This document shows, piece after piece, positions 1 to 9,726 of a DNA stretch of 64,000 nucleotides (positions are counted from its first letter, which is position 1; every line of letters starts with the position of its first letter). This DNA is from Acidithiobacillus ferrianus (GTDB lineage: Bacteria; Pseudomonadota; Gammaproteobacteria; Acidithiobacillales; Acidithiobacillaceae), in assembly GCF_010378095.1 (NCBI RefSeq), contig NZ_WNJL01000003.1, positions 38,548 to 102,547 of the forward strand, written 5' to 3'. Both the position numbers and the translations under genes were made by a program. The notes below the pieces were generated by a model. It was given only the letters and a program-made list of their open reading frames with translations. It did not search any database and was not told the origin of the DNA.

Positions 1-633
1 CAGAAAACCATCTGGTTCAAGGCTGTCGAAACCGACGGCCACACGCTCCTGTTGTACCGCCCGGAAGGACAGGACTGGCCACGCTGGGTGGAGCAGCGCC
101 TGCGCAACGCCGGAATGCAGGCCGACAGCGCCGCCGTCCAGTTGCTCACCGAACTCAGCGCCGGCAATCTCAGTGCCTGTCATCAGGCCATTCAGCGGCT
201 GCGACAGGTCTATCCGGGGCAGAAGATCGATGTCACCGCTCTCCGCGCGGTACTGGCGGACAGCAGCCACTTCACCATTTACGATCTCGCCGACACGGTC
301 CTGCGCGGGGAGACGGAACAAACCCTGCGCATTCTCGACCGCCTGCGCGGTGGCGACGGTGAACCGGCGTTGTGTCTGTGGGTCCTGCACAAGGACCTGC
401 GCCTACTGGCTGAATTGCGGGCTGGCGGCGTGGATGCCGATGCCTTCTTCCGCCAGAACCGTATCTTCCCGCCACGGCAGGGTTGGCTGCGCAGTGCCGC
501 CCGGCGCCTGACCCGCCCAGAGCTGCAGGCGGACATTGAGGACTGCCTCGCCATCGACGCCCGCATCAAGGGGCAGGACCCCACGCCGGTCTGGCCCGCG
601 CTGACCGATCTCTGCCTGCGGATGTGCCGATGA
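1..633 (+). CDS. holA: DNA polymerase III delta subunit, C-terminal part
   Basis: This is the 3' part of holA, whose product is the delta subunit that opens the beta sliding clamp as part of the clamp loader. The frame is open from base 1 with no stop, so the start lies outside the window and 210 residues are visible. The visible part has the helical linker and C-terminal collar domain typical of HolA, including the stretch around FTIYDLADTVLRGE, where the family has its conserved F-x-L-x-D-A-like core, and the LHKDLRLLAEL helix. It ends in LTDLCLRMCR, close to where HolA normally ends. A transporter gene follows after 60 bases. The family call is secure; only the truncation by the window edge limits it. 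Confidence 0.88.
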   Translation, partial: QKTIWFKAVETDGHTLLLYRPEGQDWPRWVEQRLRNAGMQADSAAVQLLTELSAGNLSACHQAIQRLRQVYPGQKIDVTALRAVLADSSHFTIYDLADTVLRGETEQTLRILDRLRGGDGEPALCLWVLHKDLRLLAELRAGGVDADAFFRQNRIFPPRQGWLRSAARRLTRPELQADIEDCLAIDARIKGQDPTPVWPALTDLCLRMCR

Positions 634-693
634 CGATGGATTTATTGGTACCCCGACTCGCGCCGTGAAGGCGTTCCATAAGGTTTAGCACCC

Positions 694-1878
694 ATGCGCC
701 AGGTCCTGCCATTCACCGTTCTCATCCTCGGATTAGTAAGTTTTTTCAATGATCTCGCTTCGGAGATGGTGGTCCCCCTCATCCCCGTGCTCCTGGCCAC
801 CATCCTCGCCGCGGGTCCGGTGGCCCTGGGTCTGGTGGAAGGGGTGGCGGATACCGTGGCGAGCTTGCTCAAACTCTGGTCCGGACGGCACTCCGACCTC
901 ATCGGCGGACGGCGCAAGGGGCTGACGATCATCGGCTACACCATTTCCAATCTGGCCCGGCCGCTCATCGCGGTGGTGGGAAGCTGGCCCGTGCTCCTGC
1001 TCGTTCGCAGCATCGACCGGATGGGGAAAGGCATCCGCACCGCACCAAGGGATGCCTTGCTGGCGGATTCCACGCCGCCGGAACGCATCGGTTTCGCGTT
1101 TGGCTACCAAAGGGCCATGGACAATGGGGGCGCGGTGCTGGGGGCTCTGGTGGCAGCGGCGGTTTTGCATTTTTCCGGAATCCCCTTCGAGAAGGTCATC
1201 CTCCTGTCCGCCATTCCCGGCGCCATCGCCATTTTGCTGCTCGGCGGCGGTGTGCATGAGGTGCGACGACCACCTGATCACAAGACCCCAACCCGTATCT
1301 CCCTGAACCCGCACCATCTGTCACCCAACATTCGGCGCTATCTCCTTACGCTGAGCTTGTTCACCTTGGCGCGCGCCACCGAGACCTTCATTCTGCTTCG
1401 CGCGTATCAACTCGGCATGAACGTCGTCCAGGTACTCCTCCTCTGGGCCTCCATCCACGCGGCCAAGAGCAGCACCGGCGTGGGCGGCGGACGACTGGCC
1501 GACCAATTGGGGCGGCGGCCCGTTTTATTCATCGGCTGGTTGGCCTACGGCTGCAACTACGCCTTGTTCGCCATGGTGGAAAGCCTTCCGTTATTGTGGG
1601 CGGTGGCCTTGTCCTATGGTTTGTTTTTCGGCTTCAGCGAGGGGGCCGAACGGGCCCAGATCAATGATCTGACCACAGCCGACGAGCGCGGCACGGCCTT
1701 TGGCTGGTATAACCTGGCCACCGGCATCAGCGCGATCCCGGCAGGATTATTGTTCGGCTGGATATGGGAAGAGGTTGGCGCCCCTTATGCCTTCGGCTTT
1801 TCCGCCTGCATCGCCATCGCCGCCGCCACACTCCTCGCCACCTGGGTCTACCGCAGCACCCCTTGGCGGCCGTCTTGA
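694..1878 (+). CDS. MFS transporter
   Basis: A 394-residue inner-membrane protein of the major facilitator superfamily, with about twelve hydrophobic segments. The loop after the second segment carries the family signature (SGRHSDLIGGRRKG), and a conserved cytoplasmic stretch reads DRMGKGIRTAPRDALLAD, typical of the MFS subgroup often annotated as multidrug or YfkF-like exporters. The C-terminal half repeats the pattern with GRLADQLGRRP. The substrate cannot be told from sequence. The ATG at 694 has only a weak purine-rich stretch in front. It stands alone between holA and proA, and a double hairpin follows it. Confidence 0.75.
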   Translation: MRQVLPFTVLILGLVSFFNDLASEMVVPLIPVLLATILAAGPVALGLVEGVADTVASLLKLWSGRHSDLIGGRRKGLTIIGYTISNLARPLIAVVGSWPVLLLVRSIDRMGKGIRTAPRDALLADSTPPERIGFAFGYQRAMDNGGAVLGALVAAAVLHFSGIPFEKVILLSAIPGAIAILLLGGGVHEVRRPPDHKTPTRISLNPHHLSPNIRRYLLTLSLFTLARATETFILLRAYQLGMNVVQVLLLWASIHAAKSSTGVGGGRLADQLGRRPVLFIGWLAYGCNYALFAMVESLPLLWAVALSYGLFFGFSEGAERAQINDLTTADERGTAFGWYNLATGISAIPAGLLFGWIWEEVGAPYAFGFSACIAIAAATLLATWVYRSTPWRPS

Positions 1879-1941
1879 ATGCCCGCCGTCGCTGCCTGCG
1901 GATTGCCGGAATGGCTCCGGAACGGCACAATACCAACAATA

Positions 1942-1980
1942 CCCGCGCGGGTTAAGCCACGCGGGTGCCGTTTCCCGGCA
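1942..1980 (+). terminator. Double hairpin after the MFS gene
   Basis: CCCGCG at 1942-1947 pairs with CGCGGG at 1960-1965. It is followed at once by TGCCG-ttTCC-CGGCA (1966-1980). No T tract follows, so termination is only suggested by the position between the MFS stop and proA. Confidence 0.35.
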
Positions 1981-2032
1981 CGGATCAGCGGCGGGCTTTC
2001 CATTGCCCTCACGTCCGGCCCGAGCCCAGCAC

Positions 2033-2038
2033 AGGAGG
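2033..2038 (+). promoter_or_regulatory. Shine-Dalgarno AGGAGG deciding the TTG start of proA
   Basis: A perfect AGGAGG seven bases before the TTG at 2046 fixes the non-ATG start of proA and rules out the upstream start at 1965. Confidence 0.8.
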
Positions 2039-2045
2039 CTCCATC

Positions 2046-3302
2046 TTGGATTTACGTAGCGAACTGGAAAAATTTGGTGAACGCGCCCGTGGCGCCCAGC
2101 GCCGACTGCAAGGCGCGGACAGCGCCGCCAAAGACAGCGCCCTGCGCTCCATGGCGGAATTTTTGCGCCGCGACGCCGACAATCTGCAACGCGCCAACCG
2201 CAAAGATTTACGCAGCGCCGAAGAAGCGGGTAAAGATGATGCTTTCATCGACCGCTTGCGTCTGGACGAAACCCGTATCGAAGCCATGGCCAGGGGCCTC
2301 GAAGAAATTGCCGCCCTGCCCGACCCCGTGGGTGAGATCACCGACCTGCGTTACCGCCCCAGCGGCATTCAGGTGGGACATATGCGTGCGCCTCTCGGCG
2401 TGATCGCCATGATCTATGAATCGCGGCCCAACGTCACCGCCGATGCCGCCGGCCTCTGCGTCAAATCGGGTAATGCCGTCATCCTGCGTGGCGGTTCCGA
2501 GTCCCTGCACAGTAATATGGCCATCGCCGAGCGCCTGCGCGCTGCCCTGGGCAAGGCCAATCTGCCCCTCGATCTGGTCCAGTACGTCAATACCGCCGAG
2601 CGCGAAGCGGTGGGTATCCTGATCCGCATGGACCGGTACGTGGATGTGGTGATTCCCCGCGGGGGCAAAAATCTCATCGCCCGCATCAGGGCCGAAGCCA
2701 CGGTGCCCGTGATCATGCACCTGCACGGCAACTGCCATGTGTATGTGGACGCCGATGCCGATGCCCACAAGGCACTCAGGGTGGTCGTCAATGCCAAGAC
2801 CCAGCGTCTGGGCACCTGCAATACGGCAGAGAGTCTGCTCATTCATCAGGAACGGATGGATGACCTGCTCGGCCCCATCGCCGCGGCTTTGCAGGAGAAG
2901 GGGATCGAGATCCGCGCCTGTGAACGCGGTCTGCCCCGCATCCCCGGCGCCATCGCCGCCACCGAAGAGGACTACGCCAACGAGTACCTGGGGCCGATTA
3001 TTTCCGTCAAGGTGGTGGACGATTTCGATGCCGCGATCGAACACATCAACCGCTACGGCTCGCAGCATACCGAGTCCATCATCACCGAAAACTATAGCCA
3101 TGCCCGGCGCTTTCTGCGCGAGGTGGATGCCAGTTCCGTCATGGTCAATGCCTCCACCCGCTTTGCCGACGGCTTTGAATACGGTCTGGGTGCGGAGATC
3201 GGCATCTCCACCAACCGCCTGCATGTGCGCGGGCCGGTGGGACTGGAGGGCCTGACTCTGCAGAAATGGATCGTCCTGGGAGATGGCCATATCCGCTCCT
3301 GA
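2046..3302 (+). CDS. proA: Gamma-glutamyl phosphate reductase
   Basis: ProA reduces gamma-glutamyl phosphate to glutamate-5-semialdehyde with NADPH, the second step of proline synthesis. I chose the TTG at 2046 because AGGAGG (2033-2038) sits seven bases upstream and the resulting 418-residue protein has the usual family length. The frame is open further upstream to 1965, but that extension does not resemble ProA. The catalytic cysteine lies in the motif GTCNTAES (Cys258), and the N-terminal dinucleotide-binding region contains [20 protein letters not shown], as in other ProA proteins. The C-terminus overlaps birA by 20 bases, suggesting translational coupling. Confidence 0.95.
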   Translation: MDLRSELEKFGERARGAQRRLQGADSAAKDSALRSMAEFLRRDADNLQRANRKDLRSAEEAGKDDAFIDRLRLDETRIEAMARGLEEIAALPDPVGEITDLRYRPSGIQVGHMRAPLGVIAMIYESRPNVTADAAGLCVKSGNAVILRGGSESLHSNMAIAERLRAALGKANLPLDLVQYVNTAEREAVGILIRMDRYVDVVIPRGGKNLIARIRAEATVPVIMHLHGNCHVYVDADADAHKALRVVVNAKTQRLGTCNTAESLLIHQERMDDLLGPIAAALQEKGIEIRACERGLPRIPGAIAATEEDYANEYLGPIISVKVVDDFDAAIEHINRYGSQHTESIITENYSHARRFLREVDASSVMVNASTRFADGFEYGLGAEIGISTNRLHVRGPVGLEGLTLQKWIVLGDGHIRS

Positions 3303-4212
3303 CGCGCCTTCGACGGCATTACAGGTCTTATTGGCGGCGGTGGCCGATGGATTGCCCCATGCCTGGCCTGCCGATAATCCCGGTGAGCTGCTGGCGGAGG
3401 CCGGCGAATGGGGCTTTCCCCTCCATGCGCGGAATGGCGGCGTGCAACTGGAGTATCCCGCCGCGCCTCTCTCCGCCCAGGGAATTGCCGACATCGGCGG
3501 CATCGACCCGGCGCGCATCCACTTGCCACTGTGCTGCGCCTCGACCAATACCGAAGTGTTGCGGGATACCCGCATCGACGTCTGTCTGACCGAGAGCCAG
3601 TGGGCCGGGCGCGGGCGGCGCGGGCGGCGGTGGTCTTCACCTTTTGGGCGCCATCTCTACCTGAGTTATGGCTGGACTCAGCACCGCCCGGTCCATGCGG
3701 CGCTCACCATCGTTGCCGCCCTCTCCGTGTTCATCCTGCTGCAGGCGCGCCTGCCTGAGCTCTGGGTCAAGTGGCCCAATGACCTGTGGGTCGGGGGGCG
3801 CAAGCTGGGGGGCATTCTGGTCGAAGCCCGCCCGCGCAGCCACGGAGCGACCCGGCTGGTGGTGGGTTTGGGACTCAACATCCACGATGACCCCACTCTG
3901 CCCGCCACCGCCGTGAGCCTTGCCGATCTCGGCGTCGAGATCACCCGCGGCACCCTCGCCGGTACTGTTCTCCGTCAATGGCGGGAAGACTTCGCGCGCT
4001 TTGCGGAGGAAGGCTTCACCCCCTTCCTGCCCCTGTGGAAGAAGGCGGATCGCCTGATCCGTCAGACCGTTCAGATCGACGATGCCCAGAGCGTGCGTGC
4101 GGCCCGGGTGCTGGGCCTCGGCCCCGACGGGCGCCTGCAGGTATCTTATACAGATACCGGTACGGTCTGGCTCAGTGCCGGAGATGTCAGCCTGCGGCCC
4201 CGACATCCATGA
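3283..4212 (+). CDS. birA: Biotin--[acetyl-CoA-carboxylase] ligase
   Basis: A 309-residue biotin protein ligase that activates biotin with ATP and transfers it to the carrier lysine of acetyl-CoA carboxylase. The biotinyl-AMP loop GRGRRGRRW is at residues 109-117, KWPND at 163-167 and KLGGILVE at 174-181, all in the standard order. The first ~60 residues look like the winged-helix DNA-binding domain of bifunctional BirA but are divergent, so repressor activity is uncertain. The gene starts inside the end of proA and its stop overlaps the coaX start (ATGA), the common birA-coaX pairing. Confidence 0.9.
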   Translation: MAISAPDAPSTALQVLLAAVADGLPHAWPADNPGELLAEAGEWGFPLHARNGGVQLEYPAAPLSAQGIADIGGIDPARIHLPLCCASTNTEVLRDTRIDVCLTESQWAGRGRRGRRWSSPFGRHLYLSYGWTQHRPVHAALTIVAALSVFILLQARLPELWVKWPNDLWVGGRKLGGILVEARPRSHGATRLVVGLGLNIHDDPTLPATAVSLADLGVEITRGTLAGTVLRQWREDFARFAEEGFTPFLPLWKKADRLIRQTVQIDDAQSVRAARVLGLGPDGRLQVSYTDTGTVWLSAGDVSLRPRHP

Positions 4213-4946
4213 TCCTCATCGCCGTCGGTAATACCCATACCCTGCTGGCACGTACCCACGATGGCGTGCATTTTGACAGTATCCGCGTGGTCACCCGACT
4301 GCCGCCCGCGGAGATCTTGCATCAGCCCGGTTTACCGTGGTCCGGCGCGCCCAACCGGGAACCCATCGCACTGGGCGGCGTGGTGCCTGCGGCGCTTAGC
4401 GCCTGGCGGGAAATCTTATCCACCGCAGAGGTCCGCGAACCCGGCCCCGGCTTTTTCCACCGCGCCGTGCCCCACGGCTACCATCCGCCGGAAAGCCTCG
4501 GCTTTGACCGCCGCTGTTGCCTCCTCGCCGCCGCCATGGACTTCCCCGGCCAGGACAGCATCGTCATCGACATGGGCACCGCCATCAAAATCGACCTGCT
4601 GGCCGGTGGACGCTTCAGGGGTGGACGCATCCTGCCGGGTGTCGCCATGAGCCTGCGCAGTCTGCATCGGGGTACCGCGCTCCTCCCCGAAGTCGCACTG
4701 GACGCCCCGGCAGAAATGCTGGGCAATGACACCCGCAGCGCCATGCAAGCCGGGGTCGTCCACCTCTTTACCGATGCCCTGCGCGGCGCCATCGCCGACT
4801 ATCGCCAGTACAGTCCCCAGGCACAGATCCTCATCACCGGCGGTGATGCCGAACATTGGCAACCCGCCATCGCCGGCAGCTTCTACCAGCCTCATCTGCT
4901 CCTGCGCGGCTTTTATCTGTGGATACACGATGGCGCCCCGCCCTGA
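4209..4946 (+). CDS. coaX: Type III pantothenate kinase, with an altered first motif
   Basis: CoaX phosphorylates pantothenate, the first step of coenzyme A synthesis. The 245-residue length, the DMGTA motif (residues 121-125, with the catalytic aspartate), LGFDRR (98-102) and LPGVAMSLRSLHRGTALLP all fit type III PanK. The start at 4209 overlaps the birA stop as ATGA. The N-terminal phosphate-binding motif, normally D-x-G-N-T, reads A-V-G-N-T here (residues 5-9), so the usual first aspartate is missing. Whether the enzyme is impaired or the residue is replaced functionally cannot be told from sequence. Confidence 0.85.
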   Translation: MILIAVGNTHTLLARTHDGVHFDSIRVVTRLPPAEILHQPGLPWSGAPNREPIALGGVVPAALSAWREILSTAEVREPGPGFFHRAVPHGYHPPESLGFDRRCCLLAAAMDFPGQDSIVIDMGTAIKIDLLAGGRFRGGRILPGVAMSLRSLHRGTALLPEVALDAPAEMLGNDTRSAMQAGVVHLFTDALRGAIADYRQYSPQAQILITGGDAEHWQPAIAGSFYQPHLLLRGFYLWIHDGAPP

Positions 4947-5013
4947 GATCGACACCACGCAAAAATGGCCGCAGCCCCTTGGCGTCCAGCCCGCCCCCAT
5001 GTACGCTAGCCCC

Positions 5014-5901
5014 ATGATAAAACCTGTTCAGCGCGTCCTGCTCGTCGGCAAATACCGTGACCCCTCGGTCCTCCCCGGATTACAACGGCTGCGGGATTTT
5101 TTGCTAACACAAGGCATCCCCACTTTTCTGGAAACCCAGTGCGCCGCGGATATTGGCGACAGCCTGGGGCTGCCGCCGCTCTCGTTCGCACAAGCAAATG
5201 CCGACACCGACCTCGTCATCACTCTCGGCGGCGACGGCACCCTGCTGGGCACCGCGCGGCAGACCGCACAAAGCGGTATCCCCATCCTCGGCATCAATCA
5301 GGGACGGCTCGGCTTTCTCGCCGATCTTTCCATCGATCAGGTCGACAAAGCCCTGCCGCCCATTCTGGAAGGCCACTACCAGCAAGACCTGCGTAGCATC
5401 CTCCATGCCGAACTGTGGCGTGGTGAGGGATGTCTCCATGCCGGTCTCGCCATCAACGAAGTCCTCATCCACAAGGGCGGCGGCGAAAACATGATCGAGT
5501 TGCGGGTGCAGATCGATGACCGCTTCGTGTACGCCCAACGCGCCGACGGTCTCATCATCGCGACACCCACCGGTTCTACCGCCTACGCCATGTCGGCGGG
5601 CGGACCCATCCTCACGCCCACCCTCGCGGCGCTCCTCCTCATCCCCGTCTGCCCGCACACCCTCACTGCGCGCCCCCTGGCAGTAGCCGATACCGTAGAA
5701 GTCCGCGCCCGCCTCATCGCCAGCCGCCAGCCCGCCGCACTCAGTCTGGACAGCCATTACAGCGTCCCCCTGGAGATCGGCGACGAAATCGTCATCCGCC
5801 GTGCGCCCTGCTCCGCCCGCCTCATCCATCCCGAAGAGGAAAACTTCTTCCAGATTCTGCGCAGCAAACTGCATTGGGCCGAATCCCCCGGAGACGACTG
5901 A
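5014..5901 (+). CDS. nadK: NAD kinase
   Basis: A 295-residue ATP-dependent NAD kinase that makes NADP. The GGDGT nucleotide-binding motif is at residues 72-76, followed by GINQGRLGFLAD, NEVLIHKG and the glycine-rich TPTGSTAYAMSAGGP, in canonical order. The ATG at 5014 begins the normal family N-terminus (KPVQRVLLVGKY); an ATG 15 bases earlier is possible but less family-like. It follows coaX by 67 bases, and its TGA shares one base with the recN ATG (TGATG). Confidence 0.93.
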   Translation: MIKPVQRVLLVGKYRDPSVLPGLQRLRDFLLTQGIPTFLETQCAADIGDSLGLPPLSFAQANADTDLVITLGGDGTLLGTARQTAQSGIPILGINQGRLGFLADLSIDQVDKALPPILEGHYQQDLRSILHAELWRGEGCLHAGLAINEVLIHKGGGENMIELRVQIDDRFVYAQRADGLIIATPTGSTAYAMSAGGPILTPTLAALLLIPVCPHTLTARPLAVADTVEVRARLIASRQPAALSLDSHYSVPLEIGDEIVIRRAPCSARLIHPEEENFFQILRSKLHWAESPGDD

Positions 5902-7577
5902 TGTTGCTCCACCTGCAAGTGCGTGACTTTGCGCTCATCGATACCGTCAGCGTCGATTTCACGGCGGGGCTGACCGTACTGACCGGCGAAACGGGCGCGG
6001 GCAAGTCCATTCTGGTCGATGCCATCGCCTTGCTGCTTGGCGATAAAGGGCATGCCGCAGATATCCGGCACGGCGCGGAGCAGGCGGAAATCAGCGCCGA
6101 AGTCGCACTCAGCCCGGAGCATCCCGCGCGCCAATGGCTGCGCGCGCAGGACATCGAGGCGGATGACGTCTGCCTGCTGCGCCGGACCATCCAGCGCAAC
6201 GGGCGCAGCCGTGCCTTCATCAACGGACGCGGAGTCACCCACGGCCAGCTGAAAGACTTTGGCGAAACCCTCATCGAGCTGTTCGGCCAACATGCCCATC
6301 AAAACCTCCTCCAGCCAGAACGCCAACTCTATCTGCTCGACCGTTTCGCCGGCTTGGAGACAACACTGACCGCCGTAGCCGACAGTCACCGGCAATGGCG
6401 GCAGTCCGTGCAACGCTATACCGTGCTGCAGGAGCGGCAGAATCACCAGCACGCGCAGGAAGATTGGCAACGTTTCCAGCTCAACGAGCTGGAGGTCGCC
6501 GATCTGCGAATCGGCGAGTGGGAACATCTGCGCGGCGAAGAACAACGCCTCGGCGCGGTGGAAAAGCTCCGCGAAAATGTGCTGGGGGCCCTTGCCAAAC
6601 TGGACGGGGAAGACGCCGCTGCCAGCCGTGCCCTCGCGGAGGCGCAACGCCACGTCGGGATCGCCCGCGCGCATGACCCCCACCTCGGCGACTGCGACGA
6701 ACTGCTGGACTCCGCCCGGATCCAGACGGAAGAGGCCATCGCCAGTCTGCGTACCTACGCCGAGGCCCTGGAAGCCGACCCCGAACGCCTGGAAAATATC
6801 GCTCAACGCCTGCAGTTGCTGCAAGATCTGCAACGCAAACACCACTGCGACATGGCTGGCCTGCTCGCCAAGCGCGAATCCCTGCGCCAGGAACTGCGGG
6901 GAGCCGAAGATCTCGCCGCCGCCCGTGGCGCCGCCGAGCGCGAAATGGCCGCCGCCCGGGCGGCGTATGCGCGGCACAGCGAGGCACTCAGCACCGCCCG
7001 CCAGCAACGGCGGGACGCGCTGGCCCAAACCATCGCCGCGCAAATCCAGCAACTGGGCATGCCTCACGCCACCATCGAGATACGCCTCTCCAGCCATGCC
7101 GACGAAGAAAAACACTGGCGCGACACCGGTTGGGACCGGGCGGAAATCTGGATCACCGCCAATCCCGGCCATCCCGCCCAGCCTCTGGCCAAGACCGCCT
7201 CCGGTGGCGAACTGTCGCGTATCGGCCTCGCCCTGCAGGTCATCCTCGCCGCACCAGAGCGTATCGACACGCTGATCTTCGACGAAGTGGATGTCGGCAT
7301 CGGGGGCGCCATCGCCGAACGGGTGGGGCGCCTGCTGCGCCGCCTCGGTGCGCGCCAGCAGGTCCTATGCGTCACCCATCTGGCACAAGTCGCGGCGCAA
7401 GGGCACCGGCATCTGCGAGTGGAAAAACAGGTCATCCACGGACAAACTCTGAGTGAGATTCACGTCCTGGATGGCGCGGCGCGTCAACGGGAAATCGCTC
7501 GCATGCTGGGCGGTATCGAAATCAGCGCGGCCGCCACCCAGGCCGCCGCCGCACTCCTGGCCAGCACCGAGGCCTGA
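5901..7577 (+). CDS. recN: DNA repair protein RecN
   Basis: RecN is an SMC-like ATPase that holds DNA ends during double-strand-break repair. The 558-residue protein has Walker A GETGAGKS at residues 29-36, a long coiled-coil middle (roughly 150-380, rich in Glu, Arg, Ala and Leu heptads), the ABC signature region ASGGELSRIGLAL, and Walker B LIFDEVDVGIGG near residue 460. The start overlaps nadK as TGATG. The nadK-recN order is common in gammaproteobacteria. Confidence 0.95.
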   Translation: MLLHLQVRDFALIDTVSVDFTAGLTVLTGETGAGKSILVDAIALLLGDKGHAADIRHGAEQAEISAEVALSPEHPARQWLRAQDIEADDVCLLRRTIQRNGRSRAFINGRGVTHGQLKDFGETLIELFGQHAHQNLLQPERQLYLLDRFAGLETTLTAVADSHRQWRQSVQRYTVLQERQNHQHAQEDWQRFQLNELEVADLRIGEWEHLRGEEQRLGAVEKLRENVLGALAKLDGEDAAASRALAEAQRHVGIARAHDPHLGDCDELLDSARIQTEEAIASLRTYAEALEADPERLENIAQRLQLLQDLQRKHHCDMAGLLAKRESLRQELRGAEDLAAARGAAEREMAAARAAYARHSEALSTARQQRRDALAQTIAAQIQQLGMPHATIEIRLSSHADEEKHWRDTGWDRAEIWITANPGHPAQPLAKTASGGELSRIGLALQVILAAPERIDTLIFDEVDVGIGGAIAERVGRLLRRLGARQQVLCVTHLAQVAAQGHRHLRVEKQVIHGQTLSEIHVLDGAARQREIARMLGGIEISAAATQAAAALLASTEA

Positions 7578-7739
7578 ACCCCGCACGCGACCCTTCCAGC
7601 AACGAGGCGCCCGCGCACGGGCTTCATGTGTAGCCCGCGCCCTACACTATGCCTTGACGCTCTGGTCGCTTACACTCCTAGCGTTGGGGTATCCGGTACG
7701 TAGGCGCGCGCGACGGACGCCGAAAACACGGAGAGGCGA

Positions 7740-9224
7740 TTGACGATAAATTTCATGGAAGGACAAAACATAAACCGCGAGACGCCCTTTCCGGCACCGG
7801 GGGAGCAGCACAAGGCCGTCTCCATCCCGCGGCGGGTGCTGGTGGCCGCCCTGACCATACTCCTGCTGGTGGGCGGCGTGGTCTACATCGCGGTCCGTGC
7901 CATTCATACCCTCGGCAACAGCAGCGACACGCTCATCCAGGTCGGTTTGCCGCTGCAGAAACGATTGCTTCAGTTGCAAAACACCCAGCATCAGGCGGAA
8001 TTTTTTCGTCAACTCGCTCTGGTACTACCCCAGGCGGGCTATGAAAAGGCCTTTGTCCAATTGGTGCATCGCGAAGAAAGCGCCCTCCAGGCCCTACAAC
8101 TCGCCACGCGTGACCACCCCTCCCTGACGATCGCTCTGCAGCAGCTACAGGGCAGTCTGGCCGCCTATGCACAGATCCCCGGCAACAGCGCCGCCCAACA
8201 AACCAGCAGAATCGCTGTCGAAGAGAAATTTCAGGCGGTGCACCAAGCGATGGCAAAACTGCTCGCCCGGCAAGGCGAAGCCGCCGCCGCCGCACGTATG
8301 CGGGCCGTTCAACTGCTCTATGCGCTCGTCTTTATCACGGCGGTACTGAGCATACTCATCCCCTTGCGGGCCGCCACCGCCCTGACCCGACCATTGAAGG
8401 ATTTCCGTCGTGCGGTGGAAGACATCGGTGCCGGCAAACTCACCAGCGTCGCCAGTGAAGGCCCTCGGGAGCTTCGTGATCTTGCACGCAGTATCGAGAG
8501 TATGCAGGCGCGGCTACAGGAGGAAGAACGCCTGCGCCATGAATTCCTCAGCCAGGTGTCCCACGAACTGAAAACTCCCCTGGCGTCGGCGCGCTCCGGC
8601 AGCGAACTCCTCTTGAGTGAACGCATCGGCCCGCTGCTGCCGCGACAACGGGAAGTGCTCGAAATCGTTGCTCGCCAGGTGAAGGAGCTATACGCCGCCA
8701 TCCAAGAGATGCTCGACATGCATGCCTTGCAGGCCCGCGCACTGGATTTCGCGCCCCAGGACCTGAGCGTGAACGAAGTGCTGACCGACCTGCAGAAACG
8801 CATGCAGCCGCTCACTGACAAAAAGCGGCAGAATCTGGACTGTATTGGTGCGGAGGGCCTTGTCGTTCATGCGGACCCCCAGAGATTGCGGCAAATTCTG
8901 ACCAATCTGGTCAGCAATGCCCACAAATACAGCCCAGCGGACGGGCGGATCAAGGTCCGCGCGCAGGCCCAGCAACAGGGTGTGCTTTTTAGCGTCAGCG
9001 ATAATGGTCCAGGCATTCCAGACGCCTTGCTGGAACGGGTCTTCGAACGCTTCTACCAAGTACCCGTCAGCAACAGCCTGCCCCGCGGCACTGGACTGGG
9101 TCTCGCCATCACCCGCGAACTGGTAGCGGCGCAAGGCGGCTGGATCCGTATGCAAAACCGTCCCACCGGTGGTCTCTGCGCGGGAATCTGGCTACCCGCC
9201 GCGCGCCCCGACGGGACCGCCTGA
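7740..9224 (+). CDS. glrK: Sensor histidine kinase, GlrK/QseE type
   Basis: A 494-residue membrane histidine kinase. A first membrane segment lies at about residues 32-55, followed by a ~140-residue sensor region and a second segment near 195-215. Then come a HAMP linker and the dimerisation box SQVSHELKTPLAS with the phosphorylated histidine at residue 275, and the ATPase boxes NLVSNAHKYSP, DNGPGIP and GTGLGLAI. It is followed by a small lipoprotein and a sigma-54-dependent regulator, the GlrK(QseE)-QseG-GlrR(QseF) arrangement of gammaproteobacteria, which in enterobacteria controls the GlmY small RNA. I used the TTG at 7740, which has a nearby GGAGAG; ATG at 7755 is the alternative. The symbol is by homology and synteny. 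Confidence 0.8.
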   Translation: MTINFMEGQNINRETPFPAPGEQHKAVSIPRRVLVAALTILLLVGGVVYIAVRAIHTLGNSSDTLIQVGLPLQKRLLQLQNTQHQAEFFRQLALVLPQAGYEKAFVQLVHREESALQALQLATRDHPSLTIALQQLQGSLAAYAQIPGNSAAQQTSRIAVEEKFQAVHQAMAKLLARQGEAAAAARMRAVQLLYALVFITAVLSILIPLRAATALTRPLKDFRRAVEDIGAGKLTSVASEGPRELRDLARSIESMQARLQEEERLRHEFLSQVSHELKTPLASARSGSELLLSERIGPLLPRQREVLEIVARQVKELYAAIQEMLDMHALQARALDFAPQDLSVNEVLTDLQKRMQPLTDKKRQNLDCIGAEGLVVHADPQRLRQILTNLVSNAHKYSPADGRIKVRAQAQQQGVLFSVSDNGPGIPDALLERVFERFYQVPVSNSLPRGTGLGLAITRELVAAQGGWIRMQNRPTGGLCAGIWLPAARPDGTA

Positions 9225-9715
9225 TGCGGCATCTCGCCCGAACCGGCCGCGCATTGAGCGCCCTGAGCCTCGCCGCAATGCTCAGCGCCTGTGCCGCGCT
9301 CATTCCCCACACACCATCCACCACAGCCACACCCACAGCCATTCCCAGCAACACGCGTCACACGCTGCTCGACGATCTCGCCCACTGTGGGACGGCCACC
9401 TCCGCGCCTTGCGCACGCATCCATGTGGCCCTTGCCGATGAATATCTGCGCAGCGAGCACCTCAACACGACCGCCCTGGATAACGCGGCGCGGGAACTGG
9501 CGCTGGCGGCACAAAACCGCGACGCTGCCATCGAGACACGCCCCCTGCGCCGCGTTATCCGGATACTGCAACAACGGTCCGCCGTTCAGGATGCCTGCCA
9601 TGCCCGCCTCAAAAGCGCACAAGCGCAAGCCGCAGCGGCACAAGCGCGGCTGGATCGCCTGGAAAACCTCCTGCGCGACCATGCCGAAAAATCTCTTGAC
9701 CACCCCCATCCTTAA
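9224..9715 (+). CDS. QseG/YfhG-like lipoprotein
   Basis: A 163-residue predicted lipoprotein. A signal peptide ends in the lipobox LSAC, with Cys23 as the lipidation site, followed by a Thr/Pro-rich linker and an alanine-rich helical C-terminal region with coiled-coil character (residues ~115-155). The start overlaps the kinase stop as TGATG. Its place between a GlrK-type kinase and a GlrR-type regulator matches the outer-membrane lipoprotein QseG, which modulates the kinase in E. coli. The sequence is short and divergent, so the assignment rests mainly on synteny. Confidence 0.6.
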   Translation: MRHLARTGRALSALSLAAMLSACAALIPHTPSTTATPTAIPSNTRHTLLDDLAHCGTATSAPCARIHVALADEYLRSEHLNTTALDNAARELALAAQNRDAAIETRPLRRVIRILQQRSAVQDACHARLKSAQAQAAAAQARLDRLENLLRDHAEKSLDHPHP

Positions 9716-9726
9716 ACGGCCCCGAT

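Noticed and set aside
2208..3575. Long open frame (455 codons) on the minus strand opposite proA
   Set aside because: It lies entirely antisense to a clear proA and the birA start, has no family resemblance or ribosome site, and is explained by GC-rich codon bias.
5757..7172. Long open frame (471 codons) on the minus strand opposite nadK/recN
   Set aside because: It shadows recN, which has all its motifs; the antisense product looks like no protein family.
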